Source: Rs1 sp038900335 (GTDB taxonomy: Bacteria > Pseudomonadota > Gammaproteobacteria > Pseudomonadales > Balneatricaceae). Taken from it: a DNA stretch of 64,000 nt. Positions 1 through 8,175 of this stretch are shown here, one piece after another; the first letter of the stretch is position 1; each line of letters opens with the position of its first letter. The stretch covers positions 1-64,000 of the forward strand of contig JBBMRB010000020.1 of the NCBI GenBank assembly GCA_038900335.1, in the 5' to 3' direction. The position numbers were made by a program, and so were the translations under genes. The notes under the pieces were generated by a model that was not told where the DNA came from, searched no databases, and worked only from the letters and a program-made list of their open reading frames with translations.

Positions 1-821
1 ACACCGTCAACGATGGTAATAGTGGAGAAGATACCGCGAGTGTTGTCGTGACCGTCAATGCAGTGAATGATGCACCAATAGTAAATGCTGATCCTGTAGT
101 TGTTACTGAGGAGAATACTTCTGTCACTGTCGACGTAGTCACGAACGACACTGATTCTGAAGGAGATACATTAACGGTTATTACTGCTTTTACCCAAAAT
201 GGTGATGTTGTTATTAACCCTGATGGGACATTGACTTATATACCGAATGATAATTTTAATGGTCCTGACTCTATTACCTATACAGTAAGTGATGGTAAAG
301 GAGGAGAGGCAAGCTCAACAGTTAAGGTAATGGTAACTGCGGTTGAGTATTTTGTGAACGCCGATAATTTTGATTTTGGACGTGAATCAAATATGGTAAA
401 TACTAGTACTTCCTTTAGTTACGAGACATTAAACTATGAACCTTTATTACTTGATGCCGTTAATGGTATTTCGTTGCTGCCAGGATATGAATATCTTTTT
501 CCAATACAGCCAAATTTAAACTTAATAGGTAGTTTTTCTGCTTTCGAAGCATCAGACCAATCAGATGCTATTAATAGATTATTCGAACAAGAAAATACTG
601 CAACGCCTCTTAGTGAGGTGGATCAGGCTTTACAATCAAATGAGTTAACAAACTCAGACGCTGCTGTCTTAAATGTTACTGAAGGAGAGCAAAATGTAAC
701 ACTAAATGAGAGCCCGCAAGCTACACCTGCGAACAATAGTAAATTGTTTAATGAGCAACTTGCTGAACTACCAAAAAAATTCTCGAATGAAATTGAAAAT
801 TTATCGAAATTATTTTCGTAA
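1..821 (+). CDS. Large repeat adhesin, C-terminal end (partial)
   Basis: The frame is open from base 3, so only the last ~272 codons of a longer protein are present. It starts in the end of one repeat, followed by one complete cadherin/Ig-like repeat of about 95 residues beginning at a VNDAP motif and containing NDTDSEGD and TYTVSDGKGG, typical of tandem repeats in giant secreted or surface adhesins. The last ~155 residues are a non-repetitive, Asn/Ser/Glu-rich tail. I see no RTX nonapeptides (GGxGxD), no sortase motif and no obvious autotransporter barrel. The stop lies 29 bp before an outer-membrane factor gene, so it is likely co-transcribed with the export genes downstream and is their probable substrate (inference). 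Family assignment is confident; the whole architecture cannot be judged from this fragment. Confidence 0.85.
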   Translation, partial: TVNDGNSGEDTASVVVTVNAVNDAPIVNADPVVVTEENTSVTVDVVTNDTDSEGDTLTVITAFTQNGDVVINPDGTLTYIPNDNFNGPDSITYTVSDGKGGEASSTVKVMVTAVEYFVNADNFDFGRESNMVNTSTSFSYETLNYEPLLLDAVNGISLLPGYEYLFPIQPNLNLIGSFSAFEASDQSDAINRLFEQENTATPLSEVDQALQSNELTNSDAAVLNVTEGEQNVTLNESPQATPANNSKLFNEQLAELPKKFSNEIENLSKLFS

Positions 822-850
822 ATGGGTAATGATAGCAGGAGCAACGATCA

Positions 851-2359
851 ATGAAAATAATAATGGGATGTCGTCTTAGCGTAGTTTTGCTAAATGCTTT
901 ATTGGTAGCGGGTTGCGCTACAAATGTCGTCCCAATTGATATGAACGAGAAGTCACTAGAAGCTCATCGCTCATTAATGAGTAGTATTCAAACTCAGGAG
1001 CTAGTGTTGCAGCCTATATCTTTGTATGAAGCGATGGCTAGAGCTCTGAAATACAATTTAGATGCAAAAATAGAGCAAAAAGATGAGGAATTTAGAAAGC
1101 GGCAACAGCTTGTCACCCAAACAGGAATGTGGCCCAGTCTTCTAGCCTCATTTGGTATAAACTCTAGAAATAATGATTCTGGTTCTAGTAGCCGATCTTT
1201 AGAAACGAATCGGGAATCATTAGAACCTTCTACTTCAACAGAACGTACCTATAAAGCGGCTGATCTTACCGCAAGCTGGAACCTATTGGATTTTGGCGTC
1301 GCTTATGCTGAGAGTAAGCAGGGCGTGACAGAAGAAAGTATTGCAGTTGAGCGTCGTAGAAAAGTTGTTAACCGAGTGCTTGAGAGTGTTCAGACAGTAT
1401 ATTGGAGAGCTGTTAGTGCAGAACGTACTTATAAAAAATTATTAGCTCTTGAAAGTTTATCCCAACGAGCTCTGTATAATGCAACCCAGCTTGAAAAAAG
1501 CCGTCGGGTTCCTTTGTTGTTTACTCTTGAGTATCAGAGGGATCTTCTACAAATTCAAAAAAATGTACAGGAACTTCAACGAGAACTGATTCTAGCTAAA
1601 TATCAATTAGCGGCATTAATTAACTTGCCCCCAAATACACGATTTCATCTTGTCATTCCAAAACGTACAGACATCCTTCCAGTATTACCTGGTTCTGCGA
1701 GGCAAATGGTTAGATACGCTTTGTATTATAGGCCAGAGCTACGAGAGTTTTTTTATCAAAAGGAAATAAATAAATACAAATCTGATGCTTCATTCTATGA
1801 GTCATTACCTGGACTTAATATTATGTTTGGTACTAACTACAACTCAAATGACTATATTGCTAATGATCAATGGCTAAGTTTAAGTAGTAGTGTCAGCTGG
1901 AATTTAGTTTCTCTATTCCGTTATCCATTACAGAAGAGAGCACTTAAGGCAGAAGAAGATGTTATACATGCACGTCAACAAGCCATGATAATGGCAATTA
2001 TGACGCAGGTAAATGTAGCACGAGCTCGCTTTATTAGATTGTCCCAAGAGTTAAACACCGTACGAAAAAAACATGATGTTCAAACCCGCATAGTGGCTCT
2101 TACTGAAGCGGGCTATAAAGCGAAACAGGTCAGCCAGAGATTACTTGTCGTTGAGAAAATGAACGAAATTTTAGATGAGATCAGTTATGACGCCGCCTAT
2201 GCCGATTTACAGAATGCTTATGCAAGCCTGTATGCTTCGATGGGATTGGCAAGTTTTGATTTAACACTTGGAGATAAAACCGATCTCAATAAGCTTAAGG
2301 AGAAGTTACGTGAACATTGGACGCAGCATGCTTTGGTACTACCAAAGTTTGGGTTATAA
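851..2359 (+). CDS. TolC-type outer-membrane efflux lipoprotein
   Basis: A 502-residue outer-membrane factor. The N-terminus is a lipoprotein signal with lipobox LVAGC (Cys22). The body has two long helical halves with the charged heptad-rich pattern of the OEP/TolC family, including a YRPELREF element near the middle. Such proteins trimerise into a channel-tunnel through the outer membrane and periplasm and work with HlyD-type adaptors. The start has a good ribosome site (AGGAG at 838-842). It follows the adhesin by 29 bp and precedes the next adaptor by 1 bp, so it is probably the exit duct for this locus. Substrate is inferred from context only. Confidence 0.85.
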   Translation: MKIIMGCRLSVVLLNALLVAGCATNVVPIDMNEKSLEAHRSLMSSIQTQELVLQPISLYEAMARALKYNLDAKIEQKDEEFRKRQQLVTQTGMWPSLLASFGINSRNNDSGSSSRSLETNRESLEPSTSTERTYKAADLTASWNLLDFGVAYAESKQGVTEESIAVERRRKVVNRVLESVQTVYWRAVSAERTYKKLLALESLSQRALYNATQLEKSRRVPLLFTLEYQRDLLQIQKNVQELQRELILAKYQLAALINLPPNTRFHLVIPKRTDILPVLPGSARQMVRYALYYRPELREFFYQKEINKYKSDASFYESLPGLNIMFGTNYNSNDYIANDQWLSLSSSVSWNLVSLFRYPLQKRALKAEEDVIHARQQAMIMAIMTQVNVARARFIRLSQELNTVRKKHDVQTRIVALTEAGYKAKQVSQRLLVVEKMNEILDEISYDAAYADLQNAYASLYASMGLASFDLTLGDKTDLNKLKEKLREHWTQHALVLPKFGL

Positions 2360-2360
2360 C

Positions 2361-3167
2361 ATGAAATGCATTTTCGTTTTTTTAATTATTACGATGATAC
2401 CTTCTCACGTAATGGCCCAGTCATATTCCGATGATTCCAGAGGTCATTCTATTGATTCATTTGATGCTATGAGTTCTGAGAGTGAAGGTAAACAAAAAAA
2501 GGAAGCAAGAGGTGCTATTCAAGCCAGAAATCAGGCTGTGCTTGCTTCTAGTATTAGCGCTCAAATTACGGATATGCCTGTATTAGCAGGGATGTCTTTT
2601 AAAAAAGGGAAACGGTTAGTTAAATTTGATTGTAGAAAACCAATGGCGGATGTTCGAGCATCTAACGCTAATGTAGCTATCCAAAAGCAAAAAGTTGCAG
2701 CAAATAAAGAGATGGCGAGATTTGAATCTATTAGTGATTATGAAGTGCTTGTTTCTAAAGCAGAGTTGAACAAGGCAATTGCTGAAAAAGAGTCATTGGA
2801 TAGCTATGTGTCGGGTTGTGAAATTCGAGCACCTTACAGCGGAAAAGTAGTTGAAAAATTAGTAAATAGGTATGAGGTGGTTGCGGCTAATGAGCCTTTG
2901 CTCTCAATTATTGATGTTTCTCATTTAGAGGTGTCGATTATTGTTCCATCTAATTGGCTGCGATGGCTGAAGGTTAATACAGTATTTTTATTTTATGTGG
3001 ATGAAGTAGGAAAGCAATTACATGGGAAAGTGAGTCGCATCCTACCTGTTATTGATCCTGTAAGTAGGACGGTAAAAGTCATTGGAGAACTTTCCTCGAA
3101 AGAAGTGCAAACAACAGGAATATTGCCAGGAATGAGTGGTAGTGCCAATTTCAATGATTCGGAGTGA
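2361..3167 (+). CDS. Short periplasmic adaptor (membrane fusion) protein
   Basis: I take the start at 2361, directly after the upstream stop, because this gives a Sec signal peptide (MKCIFVFLI... cleaved near HVMA) and avoids a long overlap; the product is 268 residues. It contains a short helical hairpin rich in Lys, Ala and Glu, the half-lipoyl element CEIRAPYSGKV and a beta-barrel region with PVIDPVSRTVKV, all typical of AcrA/HlyD-family adaptors of the RND type. It is shorter than usual adaptors (about 350-400 residues). It should bridge an inner-membrane component to the TolC-type channel. A weak ribosome site suggests translational coupling to the preceding gene. Confidence 0.8.
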   Translation: MKCIFVFLIITMIPSHVMAQSYSDDSRGHSIDSFDAMSSESEGKQKKEARGAIQARNQAVLASSISAQITDMPVLAGMSFKKGKRLVKFDCRKPMADVRASNANVAIQKQKVAANKEMARFESISDYEVLVSKAELNKAIAEKESLDSYVSGCEIRAPYSGKVVEKLVNRYEVVAANEPLLSIIDVSHLEVSIIVPSNWLRWLKVNTVFLFYVDEVGKQLHGKVSRILPVIDPVSRTVKVIGELSSKEVQTTGILPGMSGSANFNDSE

Positions 3168-3172
3168 TCAAT

Positions 3173-4519
3173 ATGACTGTACGAGCATCTCGGAGTACTG
3201 TGCAACCTAAAGCAGATGTTTCTGCTTCAGCACTTAAGTTGCTGCAATTTGAAGCAGATATTCGACGCTGTGTTAAAAAAGAAGAATTGATCTTTCACCT
3301 TGCAAATCAATTGAATCGATTAATTCCTTATGAGCAGGTTTTTGTTTTTACTAAGAAAACGCCACAAAAATGTTATGTTGTGGCAGCCAGTGATTTGTCT
3401 CAAATAGAGAATAGTAGTCCGCTGATTCAGTTGTTAAATAAATGGGCTAGTACGACTGCACCAAGCGATATTTCACAGACTTATCGCTTAGACGATATTT
3501 TTAGAGAATCAATAGATTTTCCATATAATAATGCATACTGGCTGCCAATCCAAAGTGAAACTGCACAAGCAATTAATTTTCTTTTACTTTTCTCTAATAA
3601 GTCTTATACAGAGCAGCAACAAGCTTTACTCAATCGTCTGTCAGCCACTTATGAACATGCCTTTAGAGCTGCATCAGCAAAAAAACAGCCAGCATCGTCA
3701 AGACGTTCAGGTTTTTTGCTTCTAAAAATAGTGCTTCTGATCACTTTTTTTGTGGTGTGTGCTTTTCCATTTCCTATCAGTGTTATGGCGCCTGTCGAAG
3801 TGACTTCTAAAGAGCCATTTATAGTAACGGCCCCTTTTAGTGGTGTCATTAAGAAAATTCTGATTCCGCCCAATACAAAAGTAGAACAAGGGCAAATACT
3901 TGCTACGTTTGAAGATATTCAGTTACGAAATGAATACCTTATAGAGCAGCAGCGCTTAGCGGTTGCTAAAGCGAATTTTGAAAAGGTACAAGGCGCGGCC
4001 TTTGCTAATAGTGAATCAGCACATGAGCTTGGTATTGCTCGTGCTGAGTTCTCGCTGGCTTTAGTAGAAGCGAGGTACACTCGGGAGCAGCTGAGTCGAA
4101 CAAAAATACGCTCTCCTAATGCAGGTTTGGTTATTTACAATGATAAAGAGGGCTTAGAAGGCAAGTCAGTTCAAGTTGGAGAACGTATTTTGCAAGTGGC
4201 TCAAGTTGATAAAATCAGTTATCGAATTGATTTGCCTGTCGGTCAAGCTATTGCATTTAAAGACGGTGCTCGGATTACTATATATTTGGATAGCGCCCCG
4301 CTAGGTGGTCATCAAGCTAAGTTAAATAGTGCTAGCTATTTACCAAAAGTGGCGGCCGATGGAATTGCTAGCTATACGTTACTAGCTCTACCTACAGAGG
4401 GCAGTATTCCAAAAATAGGGGCAAGGGGGACCGCTCGGGTATATGGAGATAATGCACCTCTCATATGGCACTTTTTACGTAGACCTGTGAACGCTGTTCG
4501 TCAATGGTTGGGGGTATAA
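3173..4519 (+). CDS. GAF-like domain fused to HlyD-type adaptor
   Basis: Start placed at ATG 3173 because GGAG at 3161-3164 sits 8 bases before it; a GTG at 3164 is the alternative. The 448-residue product has a cytoplasmic N-terminal ~160 residues resembling a degenerate GAF domain (predicted mixed alpha/beta, LIPYEQVFVF), one transmembrane segment at about 180-200 (LLLKIVLLITFFVVCAF), and then a biotinyl-lipoyl/HlyD region (VTAPFSGVIKKILIPPNTKVEQGQ) with a coiled-coil hairpin and the return strand IRSPNAGLVIY. This puts a possible sensor on the cytoplasmic side of a membrane fusion protein. It overlaps the next gene by one base (TAATG), indicating coupling. GAF assignment is by pattern and less certain than the HlyD part. 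Confidence 0.75.
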   Translation: MTVRASRSTVQPKADVSASALKLLQFEADIRRCVKKEELIFHLANQLNRLIPYEQVFVFTKKTPQKCYVVAASDLSQIENSSPLIQLLNKWASTTAPSDISQTYRLDDIFRESIDFPYNNAYWLPIQSETAQAINFLLLFSNKSYTEQQQALLNRLSATYEHAFRAASAKKQPASSRRSGFLLLKIVLLITFFVVCAFPFPISVMAPVEVTSKEPFIVTAPFSGVIKKILIPPNTKVEQGQILATFEDIQLRNEYLIEQQRLAVAKANFEKVQGAAFANSESAHELGIARAEFSLALVEARYTREQLSRTKIRSPNAGLVIYNDKEGLEGKSVQVGERILQVAQVDKISYRIDLPVGQAIAFKDGARITIYLDSAPLGGHQAKLNSASYLPKVAADGIASYTLLALPTEGSIPKIGARGTARVYGDNAPLIWHFLRRPVNAVRQWLGV

Positions 4520-6639
4520 TGTTAAAGGATACTTTCAAATTACCTTTGCTACGTGATGAGCTTCGTATTGAAGAAGTGCCTTTTACAACAAAGGAAGGCC
4601 GTCGATGGCGATTGTATGATCCAATTACGCATCGTTTTTTTTTGTTAGAAGAAGCTGACATTAGTTTATTGATATTATGGAACAGTGGCAGTGTTGGTGC
4701 GTTAAAAGCTACTATGCTGCGGATGAACTTGGCATTTAATGAACTGCAATTAGAAGGCTTACTTTCTTTTTTAGTTCGCCATGAATTACTACGTAGTCAT
4801 TCTTCTAGTTTATTGCAAAATTTACAGGAAAAATATTTGGTAAGTCATCATCTTACAGGTTGGAAAAATACACTGGATAAGTTTCGGAGTTTTCGTCAGC
4901 CAATGTTTTTTATGGAACCGTTACTACGTCAAATTGATCCGCTTTTTCGAATAGTTGGTCATCGTTTTTTTGCCATGTTGTGGGTACTTATTACTGCTAT
5001 TGGCGTTTATTTTTCCGTTCGCCAGTGGGATGACTTCATTAATACAGCAGATGGCCTTTTTAATCTTAAAGGAATCATAGCGTTTGGTATTACTTTGTTT
5101 ATTCTCAAATGTTTTCATGAGCTGGGTCATGCATATTTGGCTCATTATTACGGTTGTAAAGTAGGTCGGATTGGATTAGCAACGTTTTTATTTTTTCCAA
5201 TGCTTTACACTGAGTTGGATGATGTTTCATGTCTTAATAGTGCGAAGCAAAAAATGCTTATAGCAGCGGGTGGAGTATTAACTGAAATTCTGATTGCAGG
5301 TATAGCTACTTTTTTCTGGGCCATATTATCCGATGGATTATTACGGAGTCTGGCTTTTATGGTTGCAACGACCTGTTGGACCACGAGTCTATTGGTTAAT
5401 CTGAACCCTTTTGCAAAATTTGATGGCTATTACATTCTTAGTGATTTCTTAAAAATTGAAAATTTACAGTCCCGCGCATTAGCTTGGAGTAATTGGTTTC
5501 TTGACCGTATAGTGATAGGGAAAACTCTTTTGCCTCCAGCTAATGTATCTCTCCTTGCTGCGTCAAGCCTTATTATTTTTGGTTTATGTACGTGGTTATA
5601 TCAGGTGGTTTTATTAACGAGTGTCAGCTATCTGTTATATACCATTCTACTTCCTGCACTAGGGATATCTCTGTTTGCTGTGGTATTTATGACTTATGTA
5701 ATGGTCCCTGCCTTTCGTCGTGCTATTGAATGGTGGAAAGAAAAATCGTCATTTTCTCTAATGAGACGAATATTACTATCTCTCTTTTTAATTGGTTTAT
5801 TATGTTTGTTTTTCTTGCCTGTTAATCATACTGTGCATTTGCCAAGTGTCATGAGAAGTGAGCAAATATCGGTTATTAGAGCCCCTGAGAATGCCATGAT
5901 TCTATCTTGGTATGTGGCCCAAAATCAAAGAGTTTCAAAAGGACAGCTGATTGTGGCTTTTAGCTCACCTGAACTTGATAAAAAAATAAAAACGGCTCAG
6001 ATTTCTTTCAACTTATCAAAAACAAGGCTTTCAAGAGTAGCGGGAGGTAATAAACAACGAGAATTAACTTTAGTTCTAACACAAGAATTTGAGCAAGCTA
6101 AAATTCGTCTTGCAGGACTTATAAGCCAAGCTAAACTCTTAAAATGGGACGCTCCTGAAGATGGTCTGCTTGTTGATGTACCACTTCAATTGCAACCAGG
6201 TCAGTGGGTCTCTCCAAGTCAATCTTTGGGGCGCATTATCGCATCTACTCATCAAGAAGGAATCGCTTTTATATCTGAGAAAGAATTCCCTAGACTGTCA
6301 CTAGGAGCACAAGTTTGGTTTTATCCGGATGATCCTTCTTGGCCTATGAGTCAAGCTAAAGTAGTTGAAATAGACCCTTTTGCTGTTGAGCAGTTAACCA
6401 TCGATGAGCTGAATGAAGCATATGGTGGTTCAATCCCAACAAAAAAAGATAAAGATGGCCGTGCAATCCCAATCCAAGCGCTCCATCAAATTCGTTTTAT
6501 TGTCTATTCTCCTACGATGAATCATCAAAGCCAGATTCAATTATCTGGGGAGGTAGTAATAGAAGTGGCTCCAGAAAGTTTAGCAGCACAAGTGTGGCGA
6601 AATTTCTGGGGATTACTGTTAACAGAACTACGTCGCTAA
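4519..6639 (+). CDS. M50 site-2-type metalloprotease fused to HlyD adaptor
   Basis: Start at ATG 4519 (overlapping the upstream stop; GGGGG ribosome site just before) gives 706 residues. Order of parts: residues ~1-100 resemble a PqqD-like winged fold (YDPITHRFFLLEEAD); residues ~140-420 are polytopic membrane with the zinc motif HELGH (His200, Glu201, His204) and the third-ligand motif NPFAKFDGYY (Asp302); residues ~440-700 are a periplasmic HlyD-type adaptor with a lipoyl half (VIRAPENAMILSWYV) and a barrel region. This matches the putative peptide zinc metalloprotease family (M50 plus HlyD). Whether it cleaves, translocates or anchors a substrate is not known to me; the intact zinc ligands argue for catalysis. 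No ATPase domain is visible in it or its neighbours. Confidence 0.85.
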   Translation: MLKDTFKLPLLRDELRIEEVPFTTKEGRRWRLYDPITHRFFLLEEADISLLILWNSGSVGALKATMLRMNLAFNELQLEGLLSFLVRHELLRSHSSSLLQNLQEKYLVSHHLTGWKNTLDKFRSFRQPMFFMEPLLRQIDPLFRIVGHRFFAMLWVLITAIGVYFSVRQWDDFINTADGLFNLKGIIAFGITLFILKCFHELGHAYLAHYYGCKVGRIGLATFLFFPMLYTELDDVSCLNSAKQKMLIAAGGVLTEILIAGIATFFWAILSDGLLRSLAFMVATTCWTTSLLVNLNPFAKFDGYYILSDFLKIENLQSRALAWSNWFLDRIVIGKTLLPPANVSLLAASSLIIFGLCTWLYQVVLLTSVSYLLYTILLPALGISLFAVVFMTYVMVPAFRRAIEWWKEKSSFSLMRRILLSLFLIGLLCLFFLPVNHTVHLPSVMRSEQISVIRAPENAMILSWYVAQNQRVSKGQLIVAFSSPELDKKIKTAQISFNLSKTRLSRVAGGNKQRELTLVLTQEFEQAKIRLAGLISQAKLLKWDAPEDGLLVDVPLQLQPGQWVSPSQSLGRIIASTHQEGIAFISEKEFPRLSLGAQVWFYPDDPSWPMSQAKVVEIDPFAVEQLTIDELNEAYGGSIPTKKDKDGRAIPIQALHQIRFIVYSPTMNHQSQIQLSGEVVIEVAPESLAAQVWRNFWGLLLTELRR

Positions 6640-6676
6640 AAATGATTGTTTAATGAATGTATTGGGTGAGGTATTT

Positions 6677-7666
6677 ATGAACAGACGAGATTTTCTTATG
6701 GCTAGTAGTGCGATGTTGGCTCAGCCTATCATTCCAGTTTTTGCGGGGTCGAAAAAACCAACTGGTAAATTGTATTTTGGTTACGGTGCGACAGGTATTG
6801 GTTCAATAATCGGTCGAGCGGCTACTGATTTACTTTATAAAATTGATCCGGATTATGATTATCAATTTATTAATGATCCGCGACAAAATACGATAGCGGC
6901 CACAGAAATAGTGAAGGAATCCGTTGCCAATGGAGAAATTATTTTACAGGCAACTAGTACTATTATGTCATTGTTTACATGCCTATATCGTAATTTACCC
7001 TATGATTCTATTTCTGACTTTGCGCCAGTGGCTTTTTTAGGTGAGTACACATATATGTTAGTTGTCGGACCTCTGGTAGATAACTCAGTGAATACAGTTG
7101 ATGATTACATTCAATGGGTATTTGATAATCCAGAATATAGTAATTTTGGTACTGTGTTATATGGCTCAGAAACTCACCTAGCTGGTTTGACATTAGCTCA
7201 AGATAAAAAAATTGCTTTGCGAGCTCAAGTATATGGTGGTACATCTCTTATGGTAGAAGACTTATCGGATGGAGTTTTAGCTGCTGGTTTTGTTATAACA
7301 GGAAATGCAAAAGGTGAGATTGCCGAGAAGCGATTACGGGTTTTAGGTGTCTGTAGTAGTGAGCGTCATGCACCCTTGTCGGATGTACCAACGTTAAAAG
7401 AGCAGGGCGTTTATAATATGGACTTTCGGGGCTGGTATGCTTGGATGGCACCCAGTGAAATCAGTCATTCTAAGCTTATTAAATTGTCGAGAGCAGTGAA
7501 GAAAATGCATAAAAATGCAGAGTTTAGAGAGTTACAGTCGTCACTTCTATTGAGTTCATTAGATCTTTCGCCAACCGAAATACAACAACGGATTCGTAGA
7601 GAAACTAAAAAATGCAAGGAGCTTTATGAAAAATTCCAGTTGTCGAAAATTAGCTATGTGAGCTGA
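6677..7666 (+). CDS. TctC/Bug-type periplasmic binding protein with Tat-like signal
   Basis: The start at ATG 6677 is preferred because a GAGG ribosome site lies seven bases upstream; an in-frame ATG at 6653 has none. The 329-residue product opens with MNRRDFLMASSAM, a twin-arginine type signal, and continues with the fold markers of tripartite tricarboxylate (TctC/Bug) binding proteins: an N-terminal GYGATG segment, PYDSISDFAPV, and the late LRVLGVCSSERHAPLSDVPTLKEQG block that is highly characteristic. No tctA/tctB transporter genes lie nearby. It is the last gene of the secretion operon (37 bp after the M50 gene), so it may sense or bind a ligand for that system; this role is an inference. 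Confidence 0.8.
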   Translation: MNRRDFLMASSAMLAQPIIPVFAGSKKPTGKLYFGYGATGIGSIIGRAATDLLYKIDPDYDYQFINDPRQNTIAATEIVKESVANGEIILQATSTIMSLFTCLYRNLPYDSISDFAPVAFLGEYTYMLVVGPLVDNSVNTVDDYIQWVFDNPEYSNFGTVLYGSETHLAGLTLAQDKKIALRAQVYGGTSLMVEDLSDGVLAAGFVITGNAKGEIAEKRLRVLGVCSSERHAPLSDVPTLKEQGVYNMDFRGWYAWMAPSEISHSKLIKLSRAVKKMHKNAEFRELQSSLLLSSLDLSPTEIQQRIRRETKKCKELYEKFQLSKISYVS

Positions 7667-7691
7667 CGGTTCATGACTAGAAAGAAAGTAT

Positions 7692-7724
7692 AACAGGCCC
7701 TACTTCTAGTGACTAGGGACTGTT
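7692..7724 (+). terminator. Stem-loop after the export operon
   Basis: Imperfect dyad: AACAG and CTGTT outer arms with CCTA/TAGG inner arms, separated by a two-base internal loop on each side. It lies 26 bp after the stop of the last operon gene. No clear T-tract follows, so termination is plausible but not proven. Confidence 0.4.
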
Positions 7725-7881
7725 AATCGGTTTAGTTGATTAATACATAATGCCCGACTTTTCGATGAGCCCTGCCAAATGATAAACCTCAAAGGAATGC
7801 ATTACCCGAAGCACTGACAAGTCCCCGATTTTATAGACACCTTATTTAGTTATAATGAACGGAAACATGTAGGTGTAAATC

Positions 7882-8175
7882 ATGGCCAGTAAAAGCTATC
7901 CAGACGAATTTAAAATAGAAGCAGTCCGACAAGTTACCGACCGAGGTTATAAACCCAAAGACGTAGCCGAACGTTTAGGCTTTACTACCAAAAGCATTCA
8001 TAATTGGATGAATCAGTTTGGCTCTAAATCCGTTCCACAAGTAAAACTATCTGAACAAGATGCTGAGATTAAAAAGCTAAAAGCAGAGCTTTGTCGTGTC
8101 ACTGAAGAGCGCAATATATTAAAGGAAGCCGCGGTGTACTTTGCAGGGGAGTCAAAGAAAAGTACACGTTCATAA
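7882..8175 (+). CDS. IS3-family transposase OrfA
   Basis: 97 residues with an N-terminal helix-turn-helix (YPDEFKIEAVRQVTDRGY, then KSIHNWMNQF) and a C-terminal leucine-zipper-like segment (IKKLKAELCRVTEERNILKEA), the standard OrfA layout that binds the terminal repeats. Length is normal for the family. The partner orfB is broken, so any product would have no catalytic partner from this copy. The overlap with orfB around an A-rich tract near 8155-8162 is where programmed frameshifting normally occurs. Confidence 0.85.
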   Translation: MASKSYPDEFKIEAVRQVTDRGYKPKDVAERLGFTTKSIHNWMNQFGSKSVPQVKLSEQDAEIKKLKAELCRVTEERNILKEAAVYFAGESKKSTRS

